Translations under genes and position numbers: made by a program
Assembly (NCBI RefSeq): GCF_044761665.1
Contig: NZ_JBIWCW010000001.1
Span: 583,307-647,306, forward strand
DNA length: 64,000 nucleotides
Origin: Peribacillus sp044761665
GTDB taxonomy: Bacteria > Bacillota > Bacilli > Bacillales > DSM-1321
Reading direction: 5' to 3'
In this document: one piece after another, positions 9,278 to 17,179 of the stretch
How positions within the stretch are numbered: position 1 is the stretch's first letter
How the letters are laid out: each line of letters starts with the position of its first letter
The notes under the pieces: generated by a model
Told to the model about the DNA's origin: nothing
Databases searched by the model: none
What the model saw: the letters and a program-made list of their open reading frames with translations, nothing else

Positions 9278-9697
9278 TTACATGGAATCCCGTTTGGTCC
9301 CGAATAGGCTTGGAAAGAGCATCAACCCAGCTACAATTGGTATGATCTTGAAACCATCCCTAGAAAGCAGCCAATAGGGGTCGGGTAAGTGTTCTACGTT
9401 TGGGAAAAAGGTATAAACGCTTGGTACATATAATGAAAGAAGTAGACAGGGAATGGTCACGCATAAAAAAAGAGGCATATGGACTTTGAACGCCCACCCC
9501 TTCACGAAAAGCAGCGACAGGTAGACACCACACACAATTGGTGCAATGGTATCGAACCAAAATAGTGGCTCGATTACAAACGTTTCATCGACTTTCTTTT
9601 GAATGCTCCCATCAATTTTAGAGCTACTAATGATCAAGGCGAATAAGCCCGCTAACCAAAGTAATTTCCAGAAATACGATGACAAATGGTGACGCAT
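9278..9697 (-). CDS. Integral membrane protein, unknown
   Basis: A 139-residue protein with roughly four membrane segments (residues about 10-25, 43-62, 72-92 and 115-130). GGGGGAGG lies eight bases before the ATG. There are no conserved polar motifs suggesting catalysis or transport, and I do not recognise a family. Single gene, followed 3' by the 21-bp array. Confidence 0.65.
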   Translation of the reverse strand: MRHHLSSYFWKLLWLAGLFALIISSSKIDGSIQKKVDETFVIEPLFWFDTIAPIVCGVYLSLLFVKGWAFKVHMPLFLCVTIPCLLLSLYVPSVYTFFPNVEHLPDPYWLLSRDGFKIIPIVAGLMLFPSLFGTKRDSM

Positions 9698-9734
9698 TTA
9701 CAAAACCTCCCCCGCTAAATATAGACCCTTTCCA

Positions 9735-10280
9735 TCAGTTCCATTCATTAGCCAACAGTCCATAAATAACGTGATCTTCATAATGGTCATATAACCACTC
9801 TGCTTGTCTTATTCGTCCTTCTTCCATAAAACCGAACCTCTCAGGAAGCGCTCTACTTTTTCTATTTTCAACGGCGACCCTCACTTCAATTCGATTTAGC
9901 TGTAAGTCGATAAATCCGTAATCGATCAATGCTTTAAATGCTTTAGACATTATACCTTTACCTTGAAATTCTTCGCCTAACCAATAACCCACAACACCCA
10001 TTTTATTAGCCTTGTTTATTGTATTAAATCCGATTGTACCTGCAATTCTTCCATTATAAATAATGGCAAACGATTGTGGATATCCCCCATTATCAATCAG
10101 CTCTCTATATCTTGATTGAATATTTTGGGCAGTATCTTCTACACGCTTTGTATGATCGAGCCATCCAAGCCACTCTTTTAAATAGGATTTAGATTGAATG
10201 ATCAGGTTGTAGAACTCGACAGCATCATCTTTATTAAACATTCTCAAAGATACTTCTTCATCTATCTTATGTACTAACAT
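9735..10280 (-). CDS. GNAT-family N-acetyltransferase, RimJ/RimL type
   Basis: A 181-residue cytoplasmic enzyme expected to transfer acetyl from acetyl-CoA to an N-terminal or small amine. The acetyl-CoA loop reads GYWLGEEFQGKGIMSKAFKA (family pattern Q/RxxGxG/A). It is followed by QLNRIEVRVAVENRKSRALP and the FGFMEEG segment typical of RimL/YdaF relatives. The ATG at 10280 is preferred over a GTG nine bases upstream. Substrate unknown. Confidence 0.85.
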   Translation of the reverse strand: MLVHKIDEEVSLRMFNKDDAVEFYNLIIQSKSYLKEWLGWLDHTKRVEDTAQNIQSRYRELIDNGGYPQSFAIIYNGRIAGTIGFNTINKANKMGVVGYWLGEEFQGKGIMSKAFKALIDYGFIDLQLNRIEVRVAVENRKSRALPERFGFMEEGRIRQAEWLYDHYEDHVIYGLLANEWN

Positions 10281-10386
10281 AATCCCCACACCACTTTCTT
10301 TTTCTTATAGTTATAAAATATTTATCTAAATATTACCATAATTTAAAAACACTGCCTATCCTTGGTAGTAGGCAGTATTCCTATTT

Positions 10387-11077
10387 TCAGTCTAGTAGAA
10401 CAACTTCATCTCCGACACATATTTCCCCGGTTCGAATGACAGAAACATATACGCCAAAATGATTATCTCGATTCTGTAGAACGTTTTTTTGCAAGGACGG
10501 ATCTCGGTTGGCATTGTCATGATCCACCGTGCTGATCATGCACCTTTCACAGTGTCTTTTCATTTCGATTTCGACGCTTTTTCCTATCTTTAATCGTTTG
10601 CCGAACCATGTTTCTTCTATAAATGGGATGGGGTTTTTTAAGGAGATGAGGAAGTTGGGGCGAAAGCGTCTATAATCGAGAGTCGATTTTCCCCATATCG
10701 TTTGCAATTCATTCAGGGACGCATCCGTAACCAGTTGAATATGTTCAACTTCGATTGACCCTAAAGGTACTTGGGTAGGCAAATATTCAATGAGGGAAAT
10801 CTTCCGTTTGGATTCGATTTCCATGTCCCTCATTAAGTCCACATCTCCCCAATCGACTACCTTCCCTTCCGGTGTGGTAATTTCAACTTTTGGATAAGCC
10901 TCCATCGACTCTTCCCCTACAAATCATGCTTGATACTTGAGTGATTGTTAAAAATTTACCTGGTCTGGTTTCATCCAAAAATGCATGACTACGATCTCCA
11001 TAGATCCCATAATCGTTCTCCCCACGAAACGATTTAACAGGATGTTGCACAACTTCCTTGATATGACCCACTAACAT
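10387..11077 (-). pseudogene. MOSC-domain protein broken by a frameshift
   Basis: Two reading frames together spell one MOSC protein. The first, from ATG 11077, covers residues MLVGHIKEVVQHPVKSFRGE to the sequence near SSMIC. The second resumes as VGEESMEAYPKVEITTPEGK and runs to 10387, including the family motif KRHCERCMI with the conserved Cys used by molybdenum-cofactor sulfurase-like proteins. At the junction about five residues expected in relatives are missing and the frame changes by two bases. The local sequence TTTGT would be the repeated edge of a small deletion. Without repair the product is inactive. Confidence 0.75.
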
Positions 11078-11141
11078 GTTATTCCCGCTACTTACTTTCC
11101 ATGGAAATCTTAATATATTATCAAGGTTGTTTATTGGAATC

Positions 11142-11183
11142 AAAAAGAACGGATTCTACCTAGCCGTAGAATCCGTTCTTTTT
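11142..11183. terminator. Strong bidirectional terminator
   Basis: AAAAAGAACGGATTCTAC pairs with GTAGAATCCGTTCTTTTT (18-bp stem, 6-base loop), with A/T runs on both sides. Confidence 0.9.
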
Positions 11184-11363
11184 AAATATTCATTATTCTT
11201 ACTTTATAGAACCCTTGTTTTTTTCATGATGAGAGAAATTGTTACAGAGAGTATGAATAGGAGCATGTTTTCCTAGTATGAACATGATGAGGGAGCGTAT
11301 TAGATGATGAATTTTATAAAAGTGCACCAGTAAACCATAGATAAGTCCACGGAAGTTTTCAAT

Positions 11364-12197
11364 TCAATTATTGAAGTAAGAACCTTGTTGTTCGAGGTCA
11401 GCAATCAGCCCAAGTTGCAAAGGCTTCCAATTCAAGAGTTCCTGAGTTGACGTGCTTGATTTTGGAATATCGAGTGCGGCAAGTGTGCCAAGGAATCCGA
11501 AGTGGTCATTTGCCTCTTCTCTTGAAATACTGACTACTGGAAGGTTCAGTTGTTGCCCGATTACCTGTGCAATGTCACGAAAGGGTATCCCTTCATCTGC
11601 AACCCCATTTAGCCTTGAACCGGCGGGGGCATTTTCTAAGGCGAGACGATATAAATGCGCGGCGTCAAGCCGGTGAACTGCGGGCCAGCGATTGGTTCCC
11701 TCTTCCACATAAGCTGAGAAGCCCTTTGTTTTGGCAATTTGGATTAATCTAGGCACAAATCCCGTGTCACCCTCACCATGTACCGAAGGACAAAGCTCGA
11801 CAATCGATGTTCGCACTCCGCTCTCAGCTAGCGATACCATTACTTTTTCTGCTGCCAATCCGTTGTTATGGGTGGTGATGACGAACGGTTTACCGGACCC
11901 TTCCAGAGCCGACCCCATCGCCTCAACAGCGTGCAAATCTGCGGTGAGTGCCCCGTCGAAGTTTGAAAAGTCGTGATTAAATGCTAGATGAATGACGCCA
12001 TCTGCAGTAGCTGCACCCCTGCGAAGACTGTCAAGATCATCGATATCGCCGCGGTGACTATCTACCCCAACCTCTTTTAGCTTCGCAGCACTATCGTCTG
12101 AGCGCGCAAGACCAACAACCTGATGACCGGCGTTTTTGAGTTCGCAGAGGACCGCAGAACCGATGTACCCGGTTGCTCCTGTTAAGAAAACACGCAT
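11364..12197 (-). CDS. Atypical SDR / NAD(P)-dependent epimerase-like protein
   Basis: A 277-residue Rossmann-fold protein. Residues 7-15 read TGATGYIGS, the NAD(P)-binding motif of extended/atypical SDRs. A later GVIHLAF segment and the VHRLDAAHLYRLALE stretch match the SDR_a family of epimerase-like reductases. GGGGGAGA precedes the ATG. It lies 46 bp after another dehydrogenase on the same strand, so the two are probably co-transcribed from the promoter region shared with the divergent TetR gene. The local sequence is more GC-rich than the neighbours, a possible sign of transfer. Substrate unknown. Confidence 0.85.
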   Translation of the reverse strand: MRVFLTGATGYIGSAVLCELKNAGHQVVGLARSDDSAAKLKEVGVDSHRGDIDDLDSLRRGAATADGVIHLAFNHDFSNFDGALTADLHAVEAMGSALEGSGKPFVITTHNNGLAAEKVMVSLAESGVRTSIVELCPSVHGEGDTGFVPRLIQIAKTKGFSAYVEEGTNRWPAVHRLDAAHLYRLALENAPAGSRLNGVADEGIPFRDIAQVIGQQLNLPVVSISREEANDHFGFLGTLAALDIPKSSTSTQELLNWKPLQLGLIADLEQQGSYFNN

Positions 12198-12243
12198 TGA
12201 GCTCTCCCCCTTACCATGATATCCATCGTTTTATAAACGTTCA

Positions 12244-12996
12244 TTACCATGCAACCGCACCATCCTCATCAGAGAACGTCCCCGTTGGGCCATCCGCATC
12301 AAGCATCGCCAGCCGGACTGCTTCACGTGCTCCTTGCTCGACACTACGAGCTCCGGAAAAATTATTAAGTGCAGTCGAAGTATGACCCGGACATGCTGCA
12401 TTGACCTTGATATTTGTTGATTCAAGCGCAAAAGCAAAGGCAAGTGTCACCGCATGAACAGCCGATTTTGACGCTGAATAGGCTCCAAACATCGCACGGT
12501 GAGGATTTTCTGGAAGAGAATTCCAGCTAAGAGAGCCACCGGAGCTGCCCATGTTGACGATCCGAGCTGATGGGGCTTCACGTAAAAGTGGCAACATGGC
12601 CTGTGTGACAGCTATGACTCCAAAAACGTTCGTTTCATAAACTGCACGGATGTCTTCAAGCGAAGCAACAGTCATAAGCCCACTTGCCGGGCCACTGCTC
12701 GGAAACGGATCTCCAGGTTTGCCTGCATGTGAGATGCCTGCATTGTTCACAAGCACGTCGAGCCGACCAAATTCGTTCCGAATACGCTCTGCCGCAGCAA
12801 AGATTGATTCCTGATTTGTCACATCGAGCTGGAGAGCATGCGCATCAGGACCAATGCTAGCAGAGGCCGACTTTCCGTTCTCTAAGCTACGAGAGCCGAT
12901 GAGTACAGTGTAGTCGTTTGCTGCCAGATCCTTTGCGATTTGTAATCCTATTCCTTTATTAGCTCCTGTAATCAACGCGACGGGCTTGTTCTGCAT
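12244..12996 (-). CDS. Classical short-chain dehydrogenase/reductase
   Basis: A 250-residue SDR. TGANKGIG (residues 10-17) is the cofactor motif, NNAG follows near residue 86, and the catalytic Ser and YSASK (Tyr-x-x-x-Lys) lie near residues 140-157. It is expected to use NAD(P)H on a carbonyl substrate in the cytoplasm. AGGAGA precedes the ATG. It is the first gene of a two-gene unit with the epimerase-like protein, divergent from a TetR regulator with an operator between them, so it is likely repressed by that TetR protein. Confidence 0.9.
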   Translation of the reverse strand: MQNKPVALITGANKGIGLQIAKDLAANDYTVLIGSRSLENGKSASASIGPDAHALQLDVTNQESIFAAAERIRNEFGRLDVLVNNAGISHAGKPGDPFPSSGPASGLMTVASLEDIRAVYETNVFGVIAVTQAMLPLLREAPSARIVNMGSSGGSLSWNSLPENPHRAMFGAYSASKSAVHAVTLAFAFALESTNIKVNAACPGHTSTALNNFSGARSVEQGAREAVRLAMLDADGPTGTFSDEDGAVAW

Positions 12997-13078
12997 GGTT
13001 TTAATCTCCTTTGTTTTTGGAATAGTATCTATAATTTTCCCATCCGTTGTGGGATAATGATATTAAACCACACAATTA

Positions 13079-13111
13079 CGGAACTGTAAAGTTCCGAAAC
13101 TAACAAGTTTC
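13079..13111. promoter_or_regulatory. Twin palindromic operator for the divergent TetR regulator
   Basis: Two perfect inverted repeats lie side by side: CGGAACT-GTAA-AGTTCCG (13079-13096) and GAAACT-AACA-AGTTTC (13096-13111). Both fit GRAACT-N4-AGTTYC and their centres are 16 bp apart. They lie 28 bp before the TetR start and 83 bp before the SDR start, the usual place for an autorepressing TetR operator. Confidence 0.8.
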
Positions 13112-13138
13112 TTATTTTGTTTAAAAGGGGTTAAATCT

Positions 13139-13810
13139 ATGAAGAAAATAAGTGCAGAAACATCCGAGCGAAGCGAAGAAGCTGTGGTATTGACTGAAAA
13201 GCCTGCGCGAACATTAGGCCGTAAGCGCGACCACACAAAGGACGCAAAAATTCTTGAAGCAGCCATAGATATTCTTGCCGATGCTGGTTTCGACGGTATG
13301 ACAATGGATATGGTTGCCACTAAAGCGAAGGCCGGAAAAGCGACAGTATACCGCCGCTGGTCTTCCAAAACAGAACTCGTCCAGGAAGCCTTGGCATGGA
13401 TGAACAAAAGTCATCTTGAGTTGGAGCATTTGCCTGATACTGGTACACTACGTGGTGATCTTCTCGCCCTTCTGAAGCCGCAATCGATCGAAGAAGGAGA
13501 GAAAAAGCTTCGAGTCCTCATGGGGCTGGGATCTTTCTTGCAACAGATGGAAGTATCAGAGGGTGGGGGAATCGAGATTTTCGAGTCTTGGGATACCCGA
13601 AATCACGAACTCATTCACCGAGCTATAACCAGTGGTGAAATTCCCGCTCATGCGGATGTGGAGTTGGCATGCCAGGTTATTATATCCATGGCTGCTTATC
13701 AGGGACTTGTTCAACGGCGGACGTTCGACCCGGATTCTTACGCGGCTCTTATTGATGGGATTCTGTTGCCGGCTCTCAAGAACCCTCAAACGGCTTCACA
13801 TAAGAAATGA
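13139..13810 (+). CDS. TetR/AcrR-family transcriptional regulator
   Basis: A 223-residue regulator. Residues 37-85 hold the TetR helix-turn-helix (ILADAGFDGMTMDMVATKAK then AGKATVYRRWSSKTELVQEA). The C-terminal half is the variable ligand-binding domain. An extra Ser/Glu-rich tail of about 30 residues precedes the DNA-binding domain. AAAGGGG lies eight bases before the ATG. It is transcribed away from the two dehydrogenases; the paired palindromes between them predict repression of both directions. Ligand unknown. Confidence 0.9.
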   Translation: MKKISAETSERSEEAVVLTEKPARTLGRKRDHTKDAKILEAAIDILADAGFDGMTMDMVATKAKAGKATVYRRWSSKTELVQEALAWMNKSHLELEHLPDTGTLRGDLLALLKPQSIEEGEKKLRVLMGLGSFLQQMEVSEGGGIEIFESWDTRNHELIHRAITSGEIPAHADVELACQVIISMAAYQGLVQRRTFDPDSYAALIDGILLPALKNPQTASHKK

Positions 13811-13862
13811 ACCTTGACTGGCTTCCAGCCTTTCAAGGTTTTTTTGCTCAATTGTTGAGCAA
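13810..13862 (+). terminator. Terminator after TetR gene plus adjacent hairpin
   Basis: AACCTTGA pairs with TCAAGGTT followed by a T run; a second palindrome TTGCTCAA-TTG-TTGAGCAA follows at 13844-13862 and would serve the opposite strand. Confidence 0.75.
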
Positions 13863-13927
13863 AAAAGAGACATTAGGTAAAAATGGGGTAGATTGATTTG
13901 GTGAAATTGATGTTTTATTACATATCG

Positions 13928-14018
13928 TGGCAATGGAATTTTTGGTGTTATGAGTTCGATTCGGATGAGCAAACTCGATGCAACCAAGTTTGCAGTTGAA
14001 GGTTTTTCTGAAGCATGA
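13928..14018 (+). pseudogene. Short-chain dehydrogenase remnant
   Basis: In one frame this stretch reads GNGIFGVMSSI, then LDATKFAVEGFSEA and a stop. In intact SDRs these blocks correspond to the catalytic-Ser strand and the Tyr-x-x-x-Lys helix (here with the catalytic Tyr lost). No upstream cofactor domain or start is visible. It is a decayed fragment beside an intact SDR pair. The rest of 13863-14268 shows no supported gene. Confidence 0.5.
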
Positions 14019-14268
14019 ATACTTGAATTGTCAGGGTAAAATTGTTTTCAACCAGGTAAGTTACAAACCACAGAATTCTATCCTGTTACAGAGGAGAATT
14101 ACCATTTAAATTGAATTTTTTCAAATAGGAGTCTTGAAAAAAATATATTAAAAGGAGATAATATTTAAATCAGTGTGTAGAGATATTGGCCATGATTATT
14201 GGCCAAAAATATATGTCTCACGATACGTCTGCCATCTGAAATATTTTTAATATGGAGATGGTCTCAAT

Positions 14269-14766
14269 ATGCACGAAGAAACAAGATTACCACGGAATGG
14301 AAAAGAATTTATATTATTCTTGGCGATCATATCCATTCTTTCAGTCAACATCATCGGACCACTTATTATGGGTTTCGAATTCGGATTCAATAAAGATGTG
14401 TATTTTGATACCTTACAAGTCATTCCAATCGTATGGGTTTGTGTCGTTATATTGGTAACCTTCGTTGCCAATCCACTCGTTACTAAACTCGTACCAAAGT
14501 TTGTTAAACCAACGGACAGCTTTAATGCCAGGGTGTTATTCACGATATTATTTAGCGTAACCATCCTGTCCATTCTACTGACAATTATGGGGTCTTGGAT
14601 TGGCATGGGGGAAATCAGTTGGGAACCGTTTCAAAGGTTCTTTTATAGCTGGCCTCGTAACTTTTTCATCGCATTTTGGGTTGAAACGTTAATTGCACAG
14701 CCTATTGCTAGATTGGCCATGAAAAAATTACATGCAAGCCAAGTACGAAAAACGGTAAAAGCATAA
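14269..14766 (+). CDS. DUF2798 membrane protein
   Basis: A 165-residue protein with four hydrophobic segments. The patterns FILFLAIISILSVNIIGPLI and NFFIAFWVETLIAQPIARLA are characteristic of DUF2798 proteins, which usually contain two such helical pairs. GGAG lies upstream at a long spacing. Function unknown; a strong terminator follows, so it is a single-gene unit. Confidence 0.8.
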   Translation: MHEETRLPRNGKEFILFLAIISILSVNIIGPLIMGFEFGFNKDVYFDTLQVIPIVWVCVVILVTFVANPLVTKLVPKFVKPTDSFNARVLFTILFSVTILSILLTIMGSWIGMGEISWEPFQRFFYSWPRNFFIAFWVETLIAQPIARLAMKKLHASQVRKTVKA

Positions 14767-14791
14767 CGATTAAATATAGGAACGTCCATAT

Positions 14792-14827
14792 AGCCGATTG
14801 GTTTAAATAAAACCAATCGGCTTTTTA
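14792..14827 (+). terminator. Terminator after the DUF2798 gene
   Basis: AGCCGATTGGTTT pairs with AAACCAATCGGCT, followed by T5. Confidence 0.9.
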
Positions 14828-14865
14828 TTGTGGCTGTGCCCGCAATATTTTTGAAAATTAAATTA

Positions 14866-15197
14866 GACAGCATTTCTGCTGTCCTAGACTGTAGACAAAT
14901 TCGATGAAAAGTGTGTTTGTCAATGTGAACGTTGATTTCCACTACAGGCACTCGCTTTCCGCGGGCGGTCGGGGAGCCCCGTCTGCTTCGCCTTCGGTGT
15001 CTCCCCTAGACGCGCATGTCCCGCAGGAGTCTCGTACCTTCCGTTCCAATCAACATTGCGTTATCAACAAGTGAAATCTATATATTCGAAGTGTTTCGCG
15101 GGCAAAAGAGTAGAGGTTGGATGACTAATCTAAGGGAATTTTTTTAAAAAGGTCGGTGCTCCTTTTGTCGACAAACTGAGACAGCATTTCTGCTGTC
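14866..15197. repeat. Composite intergenic repeat element with flanking short palindromes
   Basis: A GC-rich core at 14931-15054 is bounded by GTTGATT and AATCAAC as terminal inverted repeats. It contains nested inverted GC-rich segments such as CCGCGGG, GGGGAGCCCC and CCCGCAGG. Elements of this form are, to my knowledge, dispersed in Bacillaceae genomes. Identical 18-base palindromes GACAGCATTTCTGCTGTC lie on both sides (14866-14883 and 15180-15197). The segment 14884-14930 resembles 4970-5010. No coding potential. Confidence 0.7.
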
Positions 15198-15207
15198 CAT
15201 TTAACAT

Positions 15208-15618
15208 CTACCTAATTTTAACTATATCAGTATATATTTTATCGTTAAGCTCCCAAACTACGGATACAGTTGTGCCTTTTGGTGGCTTAGGTCCTAAGTA
15301 AAAATCATCTGAAAAGGGATGCAGATCAGTAACTTTTCCATCTTCTGACCTGCCTTCTTCAAAACTATCGATACGTGTATTAATTGTATCATTTTCTTCG
15401 ACTATAATAGATTTTACAGTTACGCTGTCGTTATTTCTTTGATGTAAATGACCCTCCCATCCATATGGTTCACTGGCATCTTTATTTTTTGAATACGTTA
15501 CCTTCCACACTCCATTTTCTGAAGTTCCTGATATTACCTTATTAGAGAAATACCAATAAACGCAGATTACAATAAGAGCTAACGGTATTATAACTTTCAA
15601 ATATTTGTTTCTAGTCAT
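15208..15618 (-). CDS. Membrane-anchored extracytoplasmic protein, unknown
   Basis: A 136-residue protein with one N-terminal hydrophobic segment (residues 8-24) after MTRNKYLK and no lipobox, so it is probably a single-pass anchor with an extracellular domain. The domain is beta-rich and ends in a strand pattern TVSVVWELNDKIYTDIVKI. GAGAGG precedes the ATG. Family not recognised. The palindrome at 15180-15197 may act as its terminator. Confidence 0.65.
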   Translation of the reverse strand: MTRNKYLKVIIPLALIVICVYWYFSNKVISGTSENGVWKVTYSKNKDASEPYGWEGHLHQRNNDSVTVKSIIVEENDTINTRIDSFEEGRSEDGKVTDLHPFSDDFYLGPKPPKGTTVSVVWELNDKIYTDIVKIR

Positions 15619-15768
15619 ACTTCTTTTATCCTCTCAACATTTATTCATTTTAAATCCCGTCTACATTTTCCTATAAATCGGAAAAAGAAGGTTTATTATA
15701 CAAATATTTTTGTTGTGCATGTACTATTATCAAAACAACATTCTTTACAAACAGCCTTTTGATAACAC

Positions 15769-15815
15769 ACAAGGAAAAAACCGAAAACCAAGATCGTTTT
15801 CGGTTTTTTCCTTGT
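15769..15815. terminator. Strong bidirectional terminator after fbpB
   Basis: ACAAGGAAAAAACCGAAAAC pairs over 20 bp with GTTTTCGGTTTTTTCCTTGT across a 7-base loop. Confidence 0.9.
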
Positions 15816-15827
15816 ATGACTGACCCA

Positions 15828-15977
15828 TCATGACTGTACCTGTTGATTTTTCTTTAACTCACCCGTCGCTTTTTGATCAATCTTGATAAATATACGTTCT
15901 ACCTCCCTTTTATCTTGAAGTAAATGGTTCCGGTTTTCTTTAAGCAGTTGATCAAAAGATATTCTTTTTCTCGGCAT
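15828..15977 (-). CDS. fbpB: Fur-regulated small basic protein FbpB
   Basis: A 49-residue basic protein. MPRKRISFDQLLKENRNHLL followed by QDKREVERI matches the FbpB family, in which a basic N-terminus leads into SFxxLxxxNxxxLLxD. In B. subtilis FbpB helps the FsrA small RNA repress iron-rich proteins under iron starvation. GAGGTG lies eight bases before the ATG and the gene starts three bases after fbpA ends. It is the last gene of a Fur-boxed operon. Too short for a default ORF finder. Confidence 0.85.
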   Translation of the reverse strand: MPRKRISFDQLLKENRNHLLQDKREVERIFIKIDQKATGELKKNQQVQS

Positions 15978-15980
15978 TCT

Positions 15981-16136
15981 TCATTCACCTCTTAGCTGAT
16001 TGAATTCTTTTTGGAGGACCACAAATGGTAGTTCGTATAGTTGTTTATTATATTTTTTAAAAATACCAAATTTCAGTAGTTCTTGGATTATCTGATCTTT
16101 ATTGACTTCTCCCTTTTTATCTATTTGGGTTCTCAT
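15981..16136 (-). CDS. fbpA: Fur-regulated basic protein FbpA
   Basis: A 51-residue protein. The segment IIQELLKFGIFKKYNKQLYE followed by LPFVVLQKEF matches the FbpA family (xLIxxLxxxGxxKxxxxQLYEL). GGAGGG lies five bases before the ATG. In B. subtilis FbpA is one of the small Fur-repressed proteins of the iron-sparing response. It lies 12 bp after the flavodoxin gene and shares its promoter. Confidence 0.85.
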   Translation of the reverse strand: MRTQIDKKGEVNKDQIIQELLKFGIFKKYNKQLYELPFVVLQKEFNQLRGE

Positions 16137-16148
16137 GAAAACCCTCCT

Positions 16149-16667
16149 TCATAAATAAGCAGACCCATCGTATTTTGGAAAAAGTAACATTCCATTCAAC
16201 GATAAAAATCTCCATTTTCTCTTTTTTCTCCCCCATATAAGAACATGATCTGCAAACTCTTCGCATTTCTTCACTTGATCATATATAGTAGGTTCTTGAT
16301 GGACTTTTAAGATAGAATCATACACTTGAAATCCCCGTTCTTTCATTTTTTCTGAAAGAATATGTATCGCGGCACAAGGATTTTCATCATTTAAGTTACC
16401 TGAACCAAAATAGGCAACCTTCACGTTGGGAGGATGTATTTGTTCAATCTCTTCATAAAATTCCTTCGCTTCATAAGGTACTTCATCTTTATTCCATGTA
16501 TATAAACCGATAAAGGCCAAATCATATTCCTTTAAGGTGTCTACTTCAACGGTATCCAATCTTTCCATATAGACTTTACAGCCAGCAGCCGCCAATCTAT
16601 TCTTCATGATGATTGCCATTTTCTCGGTATTACCGGATAAACTAACATAGCCAATAAATACCTTCAT
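16149..16667 (-). CDS. Flavodoxin (Fur-regulated, iron-sparing)
   Basis: A 172-residue protein starting MKVFIGYVSLSGNTEKMA; the S-x-S/T-G-N-T loop is the FMN phosphate-binding motif. FIGLYTWNKDEVP and VAYFGSGNLNDENPC are the flavin-ring loops of flavodoxins. Flavodoxins replace ferredoxin as electron carriers when iron is short, and B. subtilis ykuN/ykuP flavodoxins are Fur targets. This one is about 20 residues longer than typical short-chain forms, with a basic tail. Two Fur boxes precede the gene and fbpA/fbpB follow, so iron-starvation expression is well supported. Confidence 0.85.
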   Translation of the reverse strand: MKVFIGYVSLSGNTEKMAIIMKNRLAAAGCKVYMERLDTVEVDTLKEYDLAFIGLYTWNKDEVPYEAKEFYEEIEQIHPPNVKVAYFGSGNLNDENPCAAIHILSEKMKERGFQVYDSILKVHQEPTIYDQVKKCEEFADHVLIWGRKKRKWRFLSLNGMLLFPKYDGSAYL

Positions 16668-16682
16668 CTACTCACCTACCTA

Positions 16683-16734
16683 ATTGAGAATTGTTTTCAT
16701 TACTTCTCTAATATAAATGAAAATGATTCTCAAT
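16683..16734 (-). promoter_or_regulatory. Two Fur boxes before flavodoxin-fbpA-fbpB
   Basis: On the minus strand TGAGAATCATTTTCA (within 16717-16734) matches the 7-1-7 Fur consensus TGATAATnATTATCA at 12 of 14 positions. TGAGAATTGTTTTCA (within 16683-16700) matches at 11 of 14. They lie 15-70 bp before the flavodoxin ATG. Confidence 0.85.
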
Positions 16735-16867
16735 GTCAATTATATATCCAAACTAATTCTTTGCAGGAGGTACCCAAAAGATACTTAGTCTAATTCATTT
16801 GTGAAAAGGCTCTGGAGACCACCAGTTACCCGATACGACCATCATGGTTAGTAATTTAACGACTGAT

Positions 16868-17019
16868 TTATTTCATTGAAAAAAAGATAGTCGATCGACC
16901 CTTTACTTCCCCCCTGCTGATCAGCTCATAACAATGCATGTGCAATGTCCATATCTCCATCCGTTGCTAAATCTGCATCTCCTGGCGTATTGATAATCGC
17001 GTCCGTTTTATTTTCAGTA
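16868..17019 (-). pseudogene. Remnant of a GH8 glycoside hydrolase (chitosanase/endoglucanase)
   Basis: One minus-strand frame reads AIINTPGDADLATDGDMDIA, then HALL, a stop, then ADQQGGSKGSIDYL. This is the GH8 signature block ATDGDxDIAYALLLADxQWGS with a stop in the LLLA segment and Trp changed to Gly. Asp residues of this block include the family's catalytic centre. Sequence to about 16800 may also derive from the gene but is too decayed to confirm. No start remains. Confidence 0.7.
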
Positions 17020-17023
17020 GAAA

Positions 17024-17050
17024 AAACTCGCTAAGTCTTAAAGCGAGTTT
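17024..17050. terminator. Hairpin beside the GH8 remnant
   Basis: AAACTCGCT pairs with AGCGAGTTT around an 9-base loop; A run on one side. Confidence 0.6.
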
Positions 17051-17179
17051 CCTAGTAATGAAAGGTAGCCTTTAAAATGAAACATGATGCGGGTTTATAA
17101 CATAAGGAAGAGAACTTTTTATAAATAGACAATCATGCAGAAATTTGTATAGATTTCAAAATAATTCTCTTCTTTCTAT

